Assembly (NCBI RefSeq): GCF_013201895.1
Contig: NZ_CP053841.1
Span: 1,240,001-1,304,000, forward strand
Length of the DNA stretch: 64,000 nucleotides
Direction: 5' to 3'
DNA from: Campylobacter blaseri
GTDB taxonomy: Bacteria > Campylobacterota > Campylobacteria > Campylobacterales > Campylobacteraceae
In this document: positions 28,617-38,927 of the stretch, one piece after another
Layout: each line of letters begins with the position of its first letter
Numbering within the stretch: the stretch's first letter is position 1
Position numbers and translations under genes: made by a program
Notes under the pieces: model-generated
The model's database searches: none
Told to the model about the DNA's origin: nothing
What the model saw: the letters and a program-made list of their open reading frames with translations, nothing else

Positions 28617-29213
28617 CTATACACCTAAAGCGCTTTTTAAAATAGATTCTTTAGCCTTTTCTATACCGATTTTTTTAAAAGTAGAGACAAAAACTGCATC
28701 TTTATCATGCTTTAATAGCTTTGATTTATCGCTTTGATTTAGTTTGTCACATTTAGTATAGAGATTTAAAATTTTTTGATCTCCTCTTAAAAAGCTCTTT
28801 AAATATTCATCCACTCTTATATCTAGCTCTAAGTTATACTGCCTTGAATCAATTAAATGTATAAACAAACGAATATTTTCTCTTTTTTTTAAAAATTCAT
28901 CAAGAGCATTTTGCCAGATATTATGAGTTTTTTTTGAAACTCTTGCATAGCCAAATCCTGGCAAATCAACAAGCATTAAAGAGATATCTTCTTCATCTTT
29001 TCTAAATTTAGCTTCAAAGAAATTAATAAGCTGTGTTTTTCCTGGAGTTGAGCTACTTTTAGCAAGGTTTTTTTGTCCAACTATGGCATTTATAAGACTG
29101 CTTTTACCCACATTTGAACGCCCTAAAAAAACAACCTCAGTAAGCCCATAATCATCACATGCGTTCAAATTTGGAGCAGAAGTTAAAAACTTAGCATCAA
29201 TAACCTTTATCAA
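28617..29213 (-). CDS. engB: Ribosome biogenesis GTP-binding protein EngB/YsxC
   Basis: 198 residues. EngB is a small GTPase needed for 50S subunit assembly. The G1 loop is GRSNVGKS at 31-38, G2 is in STPGKTQ, G3 is DLPGFGYA near 83-90, and G4 is TKCD near 152-155. It overlaps the lptA stop by 4 nt and sits between the Lpt genes and the mrdA group, as in C. jejuni. Confidence 0.97.
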   Translation of the reverse strand: MIKVIDAKFLTSAPNLNACDDYGLTEVVFLGRSNVGKSSLINAIVGQKNLAKSSSTPGKTQLINFFEAKFRKDEEDISLMLVDLPGFGYARVSKKTHNIWQNALDEFLKKRENIRLFIHLIDSRQYNLELDIRVDEYLKSFLRGDQKILNLYTKCDKLNQSDKSKLLKHDKDAVFVSTFKKIGIEKAKESILKSALGV

Positions 29214-29713
29214 CCTTTATCCTCTATTTGGAAAATTAGCCTTGCTGGTTTTTTACTAGGATTTTTAGAGCTTCTTGAGCTTTCAACTTCGTATTTACCA
29301 TTATCTTGACTAATAGTAATCTTATCGCCAAAAACTTCTCTTTTAGTAGTTATTTCATTAATATATGCATTCCCTTCTAAGGTGTATATGTTTGTATTTG
29401 GATCATATGTCAAAATATCACCCTTGCCTTTATATTCACTATTATTAATCATTATATTAAATCTAGCATTGCCTGTTGCTTTGTATTTTAATGGATTTTT
29501 ATCTTTATCAAAATATATAAAAAATTTATCACTATTTAAAGTATCAAAAGAGCCCTTTTTCATCTTTACATTACCTGTTAAGACACTTTCTAATTTTATC
29601 TCATCTGCAAAAAAATTATCAGCAGTAACCTCCACTTGTTCGGCATTTAATCCTAAAGAAAGTATCAAGATAAAAAATAGAAATTTGATTAATCTTGTTT
29701 TGTTGAAAACCAT
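29210..29713 (-). CDS. lptA: LPS transport periplasmic protein LptA
   Basis: 167 residues with a cleavable signal peptide ending near LGLNA at 20-24, then an OstA/LptA beta-jellyroll (VEVTADNFFADEIK, SVLTGNVKMKKG, GDILTYDP). LptA bridges LptC in the inner membrane to LptD in the outer membrane to carry lipooligosaccharide. It overlaps lptC by 25 nt and engB by 4 nt. The pattern of repeated G-x-v/a-x strands supports the family call. Confidence 0.9.
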   Translation of the reverse strand: MVFNKTRLIKFLFFILILSLGLNAEQVEVTADNFFADEIKLESVLTGNVKMKKGSFDTLNSDKFFIYFDKDKNPLKYKATGNARFNIMINNSEYKGKGDILTYDPNTNIYTLEGNAYINEITTKREVFGDKITISQDNGKYEVESSRSSKNPSKKPARLIFQIEDKG

Positions 29714-30213
29714 GCATTTACTCCTTTTGCAAAAGTTTGTTTTTTGTTTAAATCATATATAACGCTAGAGCCTATTACTTTTTTATCATCTTGCATTGCT
29801 ACAAAAGGCTTATCACTTTTAATGGTTTTTTCTTTTGAGTTATACACAATCTCATCAGATTTATATTGTAAATTATCACTATTTAGATATATTGCGTTAT
29901 CTATAAATGTAATTATGTCACCTTTATAGATTGCCTTATTAGCTGTTAAAGTATTATTTGTATCTTTGTCTATATTTTTTCCTATAAAGTTAAAAAATTC
30001 ATCCCTAGTTGAATATCTTATTCCTTTTTGGGCTTCAAACGAAGATAGAATAATTTCATTATTTACCTCATAATCAATTATTCCTTCCATCTCTATACTT
30101 GCAATCTCAAGCTCATTTTTAAAAAATTCACTTAAATATGGAGCTTGTACGCTTAGTATAACCATAGCTATACTAAAAATAGCAATAGCTACATAAAAAA
30201 TTCTTATAACCAT
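29689..30213 (-). CDS. lptC: LPS export protein LptC
   Basis: 174 residues: one N-terminal membrane helix (about 3-23) followed by a periplasmic beta-rich domain with repeated strand patterns (NTLTANKAIYKGDIITFIDN, SDEIVYNSKEKTIKSD). LptC accepts lipooligosaccharide from the LptBFG transporter and passes it to LptA. Sequence identity in this family is low, so position between kdsC and lptA carries much of the weight. It overlaps kdsC by 10 nt. Confidence 0.85.
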   Translation of the reverse strand: MVIRIFYVAIAIFSIAMVILSVQAPYLSEFFKNELEIASIEMEGIIDYEVNNEIILSSFEAQKGIRYSTRDEFFNFIGKNIDKDTNNTLTANKAIYKGDIITFIDNAIYLNSDNLQYKSDEIVYNSKEKTIKSDKPFVAMQDDKKVIGSSVIYDLNKKQTFAKGVNAWFSTKQD

Positions 30214-30692
30214 TTTTTAAGCCACAGCTCTTTTAAGTCATCTTTTTCTATGATAATTTCTATCATCTCTCTTATAGCACCTTCACCACCTTTTTTTGAC
30301 AGTGTTATATCTGTTTTTATATCATTCATTGCATCTTTAGGTTTAAAACTAAACTTTACAGCCTTTAAAAGTTTTAAGTCATTAAGATCATCTCCAATAG
30401 CTGCTGCGCTACTAAAATTTAGACCCTCTTTTTTTAAAATTTCTTTTGCATCGCTTAATTTATCTTTTGAGTTTTGAATGAGATAATGAATTCCTAGCTC
30501 CTTAGCTCTATATTCTACTATATTAGATTTTCTTCCTGTAATGATAGCGACCTTTTTTCCAAGCTTAATCCAATTTACAATACCAAAGCCATCTTTTGTA
30601 TTAAATTTTTTAATCTCTTCTTTGCTGTTGGTATAATAAATTCCGCCATCACTCATACACCCATCCACATCAAGAAATATAATATCTATCAT
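30204..30692 (-). CDS. kdsC: KDO-8-phosphate phosphatase
   Basis: 162 residues, a HAD-superfamily phosphatase without a cap domain. It removes phosphate from KDO-8-P to give KDO for the LPS inner core. Motif I is DVDGCMSDG with Asp8 and Asp10, motif II is ITGR near 51-54, and motif III is GDDLNDL near 99-105. The kdsC-lptC-lptA order places KDO synthesis beside LPS transport. It overlaps hisB by 4 nt. Confidence 0.93.
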   Translation of the reverse strand: MIDIIFLDVDGCMSDGGIYYTNSKEEIKKFNTKDGFGIVNWIKLGKKVAIITGRKSNIVEYRAKELGIHYLIQNSKDKLSDAKEILKKEGLNFSSAAAIGDDLNDLKLLKAVKFSFKPKDAMNDIKTDITLSKKGGEGAIREMIEIIIEKDDLKELWLKKWL

Positions 30693-31261
30693 AAAATTCC
30701 CTTTGTACTAGGAACTTTCATTTTTTCATTTTTCGTTAAAGCTCTTCTAAATGCAACTGCAAATGCCTTAAATGTAGCTTCTACTATATGATGTTTGTTG
30801 CTACCTCTTAAAACATTAATATGCAAAGTAATTCCTGCATTAAATGCCAAAGCTCTAAAAAACTCTTCAACTAACTCACAATCAAACTCACCTATTATTC
30901 CATTTTTTATACCATTATAAAACAAAAATGGTCTATTTGAAAAATCTAAAGCACATTCAACAGCAGCTTCGTCCATAACAACAACGCTATTTCCATACCT
31001 TTCAACTTTTTGTATAGGATATACTGACTCTTGTATAGCTTTTCCTATTATAATTCCTATATCTTCAACTGTATGATGTCCATCAACGTATAAATCACCA
31101 TTACAACTAAGTTTCATATCCATTAAAGAGTGCTTTGTTAAAGCCTCTAACATATGGTCAAAAAAACCAATGCCAGATGAAATTTCTGATTTTCCATCGC
31201 CATAAATCTCTAAAGCGATTTTTATATTTGTCTCTTTTGTAGTTCTACTTTTTTCTATCAT
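30689..31261 (-). CDS. hisB: Imidazoleglycerol-phosphate dehydratase (monofunctional)
   Basis: 190 residues, only the dehydratase domain. It catalyses the sixth step of histidine synthesis. The two manganese-binding motifs are visible as DGHHTVEDIG near 64-73 and HHIVEATFKA near 162-171. There is no histidinol-phosphatase domain, unlike the bifunctional HisB of E. coli and C. jejuni. It sits alone between LPS and cell-wall genes, away from any other his gene in this window. Confidence 0.96.
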   Translation of the reverse strand: MIEKSRTTKETNIKIALEIYGDGKSEISSGIGFFDHMLEALTKHSLMDMKLSCNGDLYVDGHHTVEDIGIIIGKAIQESVYPIQKVERYGNSVVVMDEAAVECALDFSNRPFLFYNGIKNGIIGEFDCELVEEFFRALAFNAGITLHINVLRGSNKHHIVEATFKAFAVAFRRALTKNEKMKVPSTKGIL

Positions 31262-31263
31262 CT

Positions 31264-32028
31264 TTACTGCCTAGTTATAAATGCACCGCTAATATGCGTA
31301 TTATAAGCAAAATCTCTTGCTTCTTCTTCACTTCTAAATCCAGTTAAAAATACTCTATAAATTGGATATCTATCAAGTTCAAACTCACGAACTACTGCAC
31401 TATATCCGCCTGTTCCATCATATTTATTTTTATATATATTTGCACCTTCAAGCCTTCTAAATGCTCCAACTTGAACCATAAATACTCCACCTGTATATAC
31501 TCTTTCAGAACTAGGGGCTGTTTTTGAAATTTGATGACCATGAAATCCAACAACCTCAAGTATAACAGGTGCAGTACCAGTAGCTATAACACCTAAATCA
31601 TTTGCAACTTTTTTAGATAAATCGATAATTCTACCTTTTACAAAAGGACCCCTGTCATTTATCCTCACAATAGCGCTTTTTGAATTATTCAAATTTGTAA
31701 CTTTTACCATAGTGTTCATAGGATATGTTTTATGTGCTGCTGTTTGTGCATACATATTGTATTTTTCACCATTTGAGGTGCTTTTACCATGAAAGTTTGG
31801 TCCATACCAGCTAGCTAGTCCTCGCTGTATATCCCCCACCTTTACAGTTGTAGGATAGTACGTTTTGCCATTTATAGTATATGGTCTCATTGTGGCTGGT
31901 GTTTTGCTACTTGAGGTTTTATAAACCTTAGTATGTGGTGTAGAAGTGGAACATCCGTATATAAAAAATAGTATACAACTAATAACAATTAGCTTTTTTC
32001 TAAGGAATGACAATTGTATCTCCTGCAA
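31264..32028 (-). CDS. rlpA: RlpA-like lytic transglycosylase lipoprotein
   Basis: 254 residues: a lipoprotein signal with lipobox IYGC near residue 26, a double-psi beta-barrel (GLASWYGPNFHGKSTSNGE, then VRINDRGPF and the IIDLSKKVANDLG strand), and a C-terminal SPOR domain (FMVQVGAF). RlpA cleaves glycan strands lacking stem peptides, targeted by SPOR to septal peptidoglycan. The annotated ATG overlaps mltD by 29 nt; a shorter start just before the signal helix is possible. Confidence 0.92.
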   Translation of the reverse strand: MQEIQLSFLRKKLIVISCILFFIYGCSTSTPHTKVYKTSSSKTPATMRPYTINGKTYYPTTVKVGDIQRGLASWYGPNFHGKSTSNGEKYNMYAQTAAHKTYPMNTMVKVTNLNNSKSAIVRINDRGPFVKGRIIDLSKKVANDLGVIATGTAPVILEVVGFHGHQISKTAPSSERVYTGGVFMVQVGAFRRLEGANIYKNKYDGTGGYSAVVREFELDRYPIYRVFLTGFRSEEEARDFAYNTHISGAFITRQ

Positions 32029-33211
32029 CCAAAATTTGATTTTTAATATTATTATTTTTGATTATATCTTTTTTATCAACATTAAATTTACTAGCTAAAG
32101 CAAGCAATGTATCCCCTTTTTTAACTTTGTATTTTTGAGGTTCAAAAGAGGCTACTGGAATTTTAAGTTCTTGATCTACTTTTATAAAACTGTTTTTTAA
32201 ATTATTAGCAGCTTTTAGTTCCTTAATAGTAGTGCCAAGTCTATTGGCAATAGAGCTTAAAGTATCATTTTTAGCAACTTTATATGTCTGAAATTTGCTA
32301 CTGTTTTTTTCATCCTTAATAACTTTGCCTATATAGTTTAGTGCATATAATTCTAACTTATCTTCTGGTATATAAAAATAATACCCTTCGCTTCCCCTTG
32401 GAGCCTCTCCATTTTTTATATGCAGGTTATATTGTTGCATGATTTTTAAATCTAAATTTATACTATTTGAAACACTATAAAGCTTTGTTCCTGGTTTAAC
32501 CATTACTTTTTCTAGTTTATATCTAGATTCAAGACTTGATAAAAGCTGTTTTGAATCCTCTCTTTTTGAAATTATTGAATATTTTATGATTCTTTTTATG
32601 AAATTCTTAGTCTCTTTGGGTGTTTTACTACTTAAAAGTATAGTGCTAAAATCATCGCTATCTCCGTGGCGTATCACTTTTCTCATACAGCCATCACCAC
32701 AATTATAGGCCATCAAAGAAACATACCACTTATTAAACTGTGCATTTAAAAAATCAAGATATTCAAAAGCTGTATCAGTTGAAGCGAAAGGATCTCTTCT
32801 CTCATCAACATCTTTATTAACCCTTAATCCAAAAGCTCTAGCAGTTGATGGCATAAATTGCCACATTCCGCCTGCTCTCATATTTGAAGTGGCTCTGTTT
32901 AGAAATTTAGACTCCACCATAGCAAGATAAAGTAAAAAATATGGTGCTTCTATATTTGCAAGTTCATTTTGGACAATAGACACATTCTCTGGGCTATTTT
33001 GTATGATTGTTTTAAAATCTCTTAAGTCTCTATCTTTGATACTATCTTGTATACTGCTAAGAATATCCATATTCTCTTTTGTATTTTTTATATTAAAATC
33101 ATATAAAATTTCATGAAGTATCAATTTAGATTTGTAATTAGCTGAATCTGTATTAGCCTTTAGAGCAATAGCCAAAGTAGATATTGCTATAAGTTTTAAT
33201 AAAAATTTCAT
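32000..33211 (-). CDS. mltD: Membrane-bound lytic transglycosylase D
   Basis: 403 residues with a signal peptide (to about 18), an SLT domain (about 85-230) with catalytic Glu100 in MVESKF followed by AGGMWQFMPSTA, and two C-terminal LysM domains (about 306-350 and 357-402) that bind glycan. No lipobox is evident, so it may be soluble or peptidoglycan-held. It is upstream of, and overlaps, rlpA: two glycan-cleaving enzymes expressed together. Confidence 0.94.
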   Translation of the reverse strand: MKFLLKLIAISTLAIALKANTDSANYKSKLILHEILYDFNIKNTKENMDILSSIQDSIKDRDLRDFKTIIQNSPENVSIVQNELANIEAPYFLLYLAMVESKFLNRATSNMRAGGMWQFMPSTARAFGLRVNKDVDERRDPFASTDTAFEYLDFLNAQFNKWYVSLMAYNCGDGCMRKVIRHGDSDDFSTILLSSKTPKETKNFIKRIIKYSIISKREDSKQLLSSLESRYKLEKVMVKPGTKLYSVSNSINLDLKIMQQYNLHIKNGEAPRGSEGYYFYIPEDKLELYALNYIGKVIKDEKNSSKFQTYKVAKNDTLSSIANRLGTTIKELKAANNLKNSFIKVDQELKIPVASFEPQKYKVKKGDTLLALASKFNVDKKDIIKNNNIKNQILVAGDTIVIP

Positions 33212-33219
33212 TTTTCTCC

Positions 33220-34002
33220 TTAAATTAAAAAAAGACTTTTAGCATTAAATGTCGTAATCTCTTCTAGCCTTTTTCTTTCAATGTTTAATATTTCGCTCAT
33301 TTTTTCAACAACAAACCTAGTATAGCTTGGCTCATTTCTCTTGCCTCTATTTGGAACCGGTGCAAGATATGGTGCATCTGTCTCAACAAGAAGTTTTTCT
33401 AGTGGAATTTTAGGTAAAATTTCAACTAACGCCTTCGCATTTTTAAAAGTTAAAACACCACCAATTCCAAAATGAAAGCCATGATCTTTTAATCCAAGTA
33501 AAAGTTCACTTGAATTAAAACAGTGCAAAACACCACCAACAAGTTTATGGCTATTTTCTTTTAATATATCAAAACTATCTTGGTTTGCATCTCTAATATG
33601 AACTATTAAAGGTTTTTTAAGCTCACTTGCTAAATCAATCTGAGCTAAAAAAACTTTTTTTTGTTTTTGTTTTTCTAAATCGCGTTCATCTTGTGTTTCA
33701 AAATCCTCTTTTAAATGGTAGTAATCTAATCCACACTCACCAATCGCAACACATTTTTTATCTTCTGCCATCTCTTTTAAAAAATCAATATCAAAATTAT
33801 CATGATGATATGGATGAACTCCGGCTGCAAAGTAGATATTTTCATATTTGTAGCAAATATCTCTTGCTTTTTTCAAATCTTTCATATCAGCCCCAGGTAT
33901 TATAATCTTTTCAACACCTGCTTCTTTTGCTCTTAAAATAACATCATCTAAATCATCATCAAATCTTTCATCATCTAAATGGCAATGTGTGTCTACTATC
34001 AA
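33220..34002 (-). CDS. tatD: TatD family metal-dependent hydrolase
   Basis: 260 residues, a TIM-barrel hydrolase with 3'-5' DNase activity in the best studied members. The metal site begins with DTHCHL (His6, His8), followed by GECGLDYY near 92-99, PLIVHIRDA near 131-139, LHCFNSS near 159-165 and ETDAPYLAP near 207-215. It lies 8 nt before mltD. The 120-nt gap upstream contains candidate promoters. Confidence 0.95.
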   Translation of the reverse strand: MIVDTHCHLDDERFDDDLDDVILRAKEAGVEKIIIPGADMKDLKKARDICYKYENIYFAAGVHPYHHDNFDIDFLKEMAEDKKCVAIGECGLDYYHLKEDFETQDERDLEKQKQKKVFLAQIDLASELKKPLIVHIRDANQDSFDILKENSHKLVGGVLHCFNSSELLLGLKDHGFHFGIGGVLTFKNAKALVEILPKIPLEKLLVETDAPYLAPVPNRGKRNEPSYTRFVVEKMSEILNIERKRLEEITTFNAKSLFLI

Positions 34003-34054
34003 ACCAGTCCTTTATAATAATAGTGTTAAAGATAATTAATCATAAATTTAACAA

Positions 34055-34100
34055 CTATAATATTTTACACTAAAATATATAACAATAGATTTTAGCAAAA
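34055..34100 (-). promoter_or_regulatory. Candidate promoters for tatD-mltD-rlpA run
   Basis: In the 120-nt gap after recN, the minus strand has two Campylobacter-like -10 boxes: TG followed by TAAAAT (34062-34067) and TTTTTTGC followed by TAAAAT (34089-34094). A weak TGTTAAA/TTTAACA dyad lies between them and the gene (about 34024-34053). Confidence 0.35.
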
Positions 34101-34122
34101 AATTAACTAATAAACCTTAAAC

Positions 34123-35646
34123 TTAGATATTTTTGAGTTTCTTTGCGAACTCAATTGCCTCATTTGTTATAGTCTCGCCACTTATCATCCTAGCAAGCTC
34201 TATAATTTTCTCCTCTTCATTTAATTCATAAACAACAGATATGCCATCTTTTTTCTTAATTACAAAATGAGAATTTGCCCTTGAACCTAGTTGAGGAAGA
34301 TGGGAAATTGCAAAAATTTGATAGTATTTTGAAATTCTAACAAGCACATCTGCTATACTCATAGCCTCTTTCCCACTCAAATTTGCATCAATCTCATCAA
34401 GTATGATAACGCCATTACCAAAGCCTGTTATATCTGCACTACTAGCTATAAAAGCAAGTCTTAATCTATTTAATTCACCTGAACTTAGTTTTTTTAATTC
34501 GGTATTATTTATATGAAACTCAATACTATCTTTACCTAGATTATCAATATCTTTTTTTGAAAAAACTATATTAATATTTTCCATATATAGATCTTTTAAG
34601 TATCCATTGATGGAATTTTGAAGCAACTCTTTTACGCTTTTTCTTGAATTAGTAATTAAATTTGATATTTCATTTAAACTTTTTTCAAGCTCTTTATATT
34701 TATGTTCTAGCTCCTCTTTTGTAAATTCTATATTCTCATAACCCTCAAGCTCTTTTTTTCTAATTTCAAGGGCTTCAAGAGCATTTTTAATACTTCCATA
34801 TTTCCTATCTAAATAGCTTAAGCTTTCAATTCTGTTTAAAATATCTTCAATGTCAATCTCGCTTAACTCTTCCATATTTAGACTATCTTTTTTAAACCTA
34901 AGCTCATTCATAGTTTCTTCAAAAAAAGAGCTATCAATTCCACTTATATTTAATGCTTCAACTACTTTTGACTCAAGGTCAAAAACCACATCTGCCATTT
35001 GCCAAGCTTCATTTATCTTATCAGCCTTACTTAATTTTTTCTTTATCTCCATAAGTTCTTCAAATTCACCTACTTTAGGTGAAATTTCTTCTATTTTACT
35101 TATCTCAAATTTAGCAAATTCCTTTAATTCTATAAGCTTTAATTCATCTTCTTTTATCTTGTTTAGCTCTTTTTTTATTTCTGTAAATTCTTTGAAATTT
35201 AATCTTAATTTTTCTAAATTTGATTTATGCTTTTTATCTTTTTTTGTAGCCAATGTATCAAGCAGGTTTAAAAGTTTTTCATTTTCAAACTCATCAACAT
35301 TTCTAACAGTTAAATATCTTATATGTTGTGAAGTTATTGTATTTAGATTTTTTTTAGATATAAACTCGCTATTTATAAAGTATCTAACACTTTTTTCTCT
35401 AACCATCTTAAAGCTATTTATATCTTCACTTGTTATTCCAAATTCACTCATATCAAAATCAAAATCAACATCAGCCTCAAGCAACCTAGCCTCGCTTTCA
35501 CTAAGCCCAAAAACTGCTAAAATAGCACTCATTAAAACAGACTTTCCAGCACCACTAACACCAGTAAAAACGCTAAGTCCTTTTTTGAACTTAAGTTCAG
35601 CCTCTTTAAAGCTTAAATGATCTTTAATATAAAGCTTAGTTATCAA
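34123..35646 (-). CDS. recN: DNA repair ATPase RecN
   Basis: 507 residues, about 40-50 shorter than E. coli RecN. It is an SMC-like ATPase acting in double-strand break repair. Walker A is GVSGAGKS at 29-36, a long coiled coil spans roughly 130-350, and the C-terminal half has the ABC signature LSSGELNRLRLAF and Walker B VIILDEIDANLSG. It overlaps nadK by 4 nt. A long antisense reading frame on the plus strand (34850-35620) is a shadow. Confidence 0.94.
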   Translation of the reverse strand: MITKLYIKDHLSFKEAELKFKKGLSVFTGVSGAGKSVLMSAILAVFGLSESEARLLEADVDFDFDMSEFGITSEDINSFKMVREKSVRYFINSEFISKKNLNTITSQHIRYLTVRNVDEFENEKLLNLLDTLATKKDKKHKSNLEKLRLNFKEFTEIKKELNKIKEDELKLIELKEFAKFEISKIEEISPKVGEFEELMEIKKKLSKADKINEAWQMADVVFDLESKVVEALNISGIDSSFFEETMNELRFKKDSLNMEELSEIDIEDILNRIESLSYLDRKYGSIKNALEALEIRKKELEGYENIEFTKEELEHKYKELEKSLNEISNLITNSRKSVKELLQNSINGYLKDLYMENINIVFSKKDIDNLGKDSIEFHINNTELKKLSSGELNRLRLAFIASSADITGFGNGVIILDEIDANLSGKEAMSIADVLVRISKYYQIFAISHLPQLGSRANSHFVIKKKDGISVVYELNEEEKIIELARMISGETITNEAIEFAKKLKNI

Positions 35647-36500
35647 ATTATATCTCCTTTTTTAGAACCCCAGCGAAGTTTATCGTTTAAAACTTTAAAA
35701 TAATCTCTATTTAAGTGCCTTATCAAATTTGCCCTTGTCTTGCCAAGTTTTATAATTATCTCATCAAAATCACTCATATTAAAAAAATCTTGTCCATCTA
35801 TAACTATGTGAATTTTACTATCTTTTTTACTTTTAAAACTAATTTCATACTCCATAGGAAGTACTAGCGGTCTTTGTGTTAAACTATGTGGCGCTATTGG
35901 AGTAATTACATAAACTTTGCTTAAAGGATATATTATAGGACCATTTGCGCTTAAATTATATGCAGTTGAGCCAGCAGGAGAGCTTACTATTATCCCATCT
36001 CCAAAAAATGTATTAAAATATTTTTGGTTTAAATATGCATCTATATCACTCATAGAAAGAAAGCTATCTCTGCTTAAAACAACATCATTAAAGGCTATTT
36101 TTTTAATATCTTTTTGACCTTTTTTCCTAAAAACAGCTTCAAGCATATATGGTCTTTCAATTTCATAATTCCCTTTAAAAAAATCATCAAAAAAAACAGA
36201 CATTTCATCTAGCTTAATATCAGTTAAAAAACCTAAATTTCCATCATATATACCTAGAACAAATATATTTTTTTTAGCCACTTCCCTACAAGTTGATATA
36301 AGTGTTCCATCGCCACCTAGGCTTATTATTAAATTAGTTTTTTTACAGATACTATCTAGGCTTAAATCTTTGCTATTTAACAAAACTTCAATATTATATT
36401 TTTTAAAAAAACTTATAATCTTATCAACACTGCTATTATTTTTAGCAACCAGTCCAATTGCCCTTAAATTATTGTGAATTTCAATATTTTCTTCTAACAT
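35643..36500 (-). CDS. nadK: NAD kinase
   Basis: 285 residues. NadK phosphorylates NAD to NADP. The GGDGT motif is at 62-66, the [15 protein letters not shown] block lies near 180-194 and [11 protein letters not shown] near 203-213. It precedes recN with a 4-nt overlap and diverges from aspS across an 82-nt gap. The pairing nadK-recN is common in bacteria. Confidence 0.97.
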   Translation of the reverse strand: MLEENIEIHNNLRAIGLVAKNNSSVDKIISFFKKYNIEVLLNSKDLSLDSICKKTNLIISLGGDGTLISTCREVAKKNIFVLGIYDGNLGFLTDIKLDEMSVFFDDFFKGNYEIERPYMLEAVFRKKGQKDIKKIAFNDVVLSRDSFLSMSDIDAYLNQKYFNTFFGDGIIVSSPAGSTAYNLSANGPIIYPLSKVYVITPIAPHSLTQRPLVLPMEYEISFKSKKDSKIHIVIDGQDFFNMSDFDEIIIKLGKTRANLIRHLNRDYFKVLNDKLRWGSKKGDII

Positions 36501-36546
36501 AATTGATATTTTATTAAAAATTAGCTTTATAAAAGCAAAATTTTAC

Positions 36547-36552
36547 TATAAT
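36547..36552 (+). promoter_or_regulatory. aspS -10 element
   Basis: TATAAT preceded by TTTTAC sits 30 nt upstream of the TTG start of aspS, with AAAGGAAG at 36571-36578 as a strong ribosome binding site. The divergent nadK promoter must lie in the same 82-nt gap. Confidence 0.55.
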
Positions 36553-36582
36553 GTCCATTTACAATACACAAAAGGAAGAAAA

Positions 36583-38334
36583 TTGCGAAGTCATTACTGC
36601 ACAGATTTAAGTAAAGATAATATTGGAGAAATCGTTGAGGTTTGCGGCTGGGTGAACTCTTACCGTGACCATGGTGGTGTTATTTTTATAGATTTAAGAG
36701 ATAGAAGTGGTTTGGTTCAGCTTGTCTGTGATCCAGATGATTCAAAACAGGCTTATGATACAGCAAACACTGTTAGAAACGAGTTTGTTTTAAAAGCTAA
36801 AGGTAAAGTTAGAGCAAGAGGTGAAGGACTAACCAATCCAAAGCTCAAAACCGGAGAAATAGAGATAGTCATAAGTGAATTAATAGTTGAAAACCCAAGC
36901 AAACCATTGCCATTTGTTATAGGCGATAAAGATGTTGGAGAAGAAACTCGTTTAAAATATAGATTTTTAGATCTAAGGAACGAAAAAGCTTATGAGAGAT
37001 TTGCAATGCGTTCAAGAGCAGCTATAGCTTGTAGAAACACATTAGAAAAATTAAATTTCTTAGAGGTAGAAACTCCAATATTAACAAGAGCAACACCTGA
37101 AGGAGCAAGAGACTACTTAGTTCCAAGTCGTGTAAATAATGGTCTGTTTTATGCACTTCCTCAAAGCCCTCAACTCTTTAAACAACTTTTAATGTGTAGT
37201 GGGTTTGATAGATATTTTCAAATTGCAAAGTGTTTTAGAGACGAGGATTTAAGAGCTGATAGGCAACCTGAGTTTACTCAAATAGATATTGAGATGAGTT
37301 TTTGTACTCAAGAAGATGTTATGGGCGTTGCCGAAGAGGTATTAAAAGATATATTTAAAGTTTGTGGTTATGATATAAACCCTCCTTTTAGAAGAATGAC
37401 CTATAAAGAAGCAACAGAAACTTATGGAAGTGATAAACCTGATCTAAGATTTGACCTACCGTTAGTTGATGTGATTGATATATTTGAAAAATCAAATAAT
37501 GAAATTTTTAGCAATATAGCAAAAGATAAAAAAAGAAATAGAGTAAAAGCTCTTAGGGTTCCAAATGGTGATAATATCTTTTCAAAAAGACAGATGAAAA
37601 GTTTTGAAGACTATGTTAGAAAATTTGGAGCACAAGGTCTTGCTTTTATTCAATACAAAGAAGATGGGCTAAAAGGGCCTCTACTTAAATTTTTTGAAGA
37701 AAAAGATATTGATGAACTTGTAAAAAGAACAAGGCTTGAAGTTGGTGATGTTTTATTCTTTGGTGCTGGTGCTAAAAAAGTTGTTCTTGATTATATGGGT
37801 AGATTTAGAATATTTTTAGCAAATGAGATGGATATCATTGATAAAGATAGATTAGAGTTTTTATGGGTGGTTGACTTCCCTATGTTTGAAGAAAATGATG
37901 ATGGAAGCTTCTCGGCTATGCACCATCCTTTTACAATGCCCAATAACATAGATGATGATATTGAAGATATAACATCTGTTGCATATGATGTAGTTTTAAA
38001 TGGAATTGAGCTAGGCGGTGGAAGTATTAGGATACATAAAAATGATATCCAACAAAAGGTATTTGAAAAACTAGGAATTGATGAAGATGAGCAAAGAGAA
38101 AAATTTGGCTTCTTGCTTGATGCACTAAGTTTTGGTGCTCCTCCACATGGGGGTATAGCAATAGGCTTTGATAGGCTTATGATGCTTGTGACAAAATCAA
38201 GTAGCATTAGAGATATCATCGCCTTCCCAAAAACACAAAGAGCCCAATGTCCTTTGACAAAAGCCCCAAACATAGCAAGTGATGAACAATTAAGAGAGTT
38301 AGGTATAAGATTAATAAAAAAGGATAGAAAATGA
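36583..38334 (+). CDS. aspS: Aspartyl-tRNA synthetase (bacterial type)
   Basis: 583 residues, a class II synthetase with an N-terminal OB anticodon-binding domain (to about 105), the catalytic core with motif 2 [14 protein letters not shown] near 219-232 and motif 3 GFDRL near 525-529, and the bacterial GAD insertion (about 285-405). Helicobacter and Campylobacter AspRS are often non-discriminating, charging tRNA-Asn too; that may hold here but is not visible. The start is TTG with a strong Shine-Dalgarno; translation is likely coupled to adk by a 4-nt overlap. Confidence 0.97.
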   Translation: MRSHYCTDLSKDNIGEIVEVCGWVNSYRDHGGVIFIDLRDRSGLVQLVCDPDDSKQAYDTANTVRNEFVLKAKGKVRARGEGLTNPKLKTGEIEIVISELIVENPSKPLPFVIGDKDVGEETRLKYRFLDLRNEKAYERFAMRSRAAIACRNTLEKLNFLEVETPILTRATPEGARDYLVPSRVNNGLFYALPQSPQLFKQLLMCSGFDRYFQIAKCFRDEDLRADRQPEFTQIDIEMSFCTQEDVMGVAEEVLKDIFKVCGYDINPPFRRMTYKEATETYGSDKPDLRFDLPLVDVIDIFEKSNNEIFSNIAKDKKRNRVKALRVPNGDNIFSKRQMKSFEDYVRKFGAQGLAFIQYKEDGLKGPLLKFFEEKDIDELVKRTRLEVGDVLFFGAGAKKVVLDYMGRFRIFLANEMDIIDKDRLEFLWVVDFPMFEENDDGSFSAMHHPFTMPNNIDDDIEDITSVAYDVVLNGIELGGGSIRIHKNDIQQKVFEKLGIDEDEQREKFGFLLDALSFGAPPHGGIAIGFDRLMMLVTKSSSIRDIIAFPKTQRAQCPLTKAPNIASDEQLRELGIRLIKKDRK

Positions 38335-38915
38335 AAAACTTATTTTTAATTATTGGCGCTCCTGGAAGCGGAAAAACGACAGATGCTAGCATGATAGCAG
38401 AGATGAACCAAAGTATAGTACACTACTCAACAGGAGACATGCTAAGAGCAGAAGTTGACAGCGGAAGCGAACTAGGAAAAATAATTGATAGCTATATATC
38501 AGCTGGAAATTTAGTTCCACTTGAAATTGTAATAGATACCATTGTCTCAGCTGTTAATGATACCGAACTTGACTTTATAATAATAGATGGTTTTCCAAGA
38601 AGTATTGAACAGATGGAAAAATTTGATGAGGTATTAAAAGAAAACCAAGAAATTACACTAAATTCAGTAATAGAGGTTGATGTAAGCGAAGAGGTTGCAA
38701 AAGATAGAATTTTAGGCAGAGCAAGAGGCGCTGATGACAATGAAGAGGTTTTTAAAAACAGAATGGCAATCTACCTTGAGCCTATTGAGGCTATAAGAAA
38801 GTTCTATACAAATAAAGGTATTTATAAAAAAATTAATGGTGAAAGAACTATTGAAGAGATAGTCTCTGAGATGAATGAGATGATTGTAAAAGAAATTTCA
38901 AATTCTATGATGTAA
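38331..38915 (+). CDS. adk: Adenylate kinase
   Basis: 194 residues, the short-lid form. It equilibrates AMP, ADP and ATP. The P-loop is GAPGSGKTT at 9-17, [13 protein letters not shown] near 81-93 is the AMP/Mg region, and [15 protein letters not shown] marks the short lid with no zinc cysteines. It overlaps aspS by 4 nt and is followed by ppa after 12 nt. Confidence 0.95.
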   Translation: MKNLFLIIGAPGSGKTTDASMIAEMNQSIVHYSTGDMLRAEVDSGSELGKIIDSYISAGNLVPLEIVIDTIVSAVNDTELDFIIIDGFPRSIEQMEKFDEVLKENQEITLNSVIEVDVSEEVAKDRILGRARGADDNEEVFKNRMAIYLEPIEAIRKFYTNKGIYKKINGERTIEEIVSEMNEMIVKEISNSMM

Positions 38916-38927
38916 AAGGATTAATTA

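Noticed and set aside
34850-35620. 256-codon plus-strand ORF antisense to recN
   Set aside because: Ser/Leu/Phe-rich translation typical of the complement of a Lys/Glu-rich coiled coil; recN is clear on the other strand.
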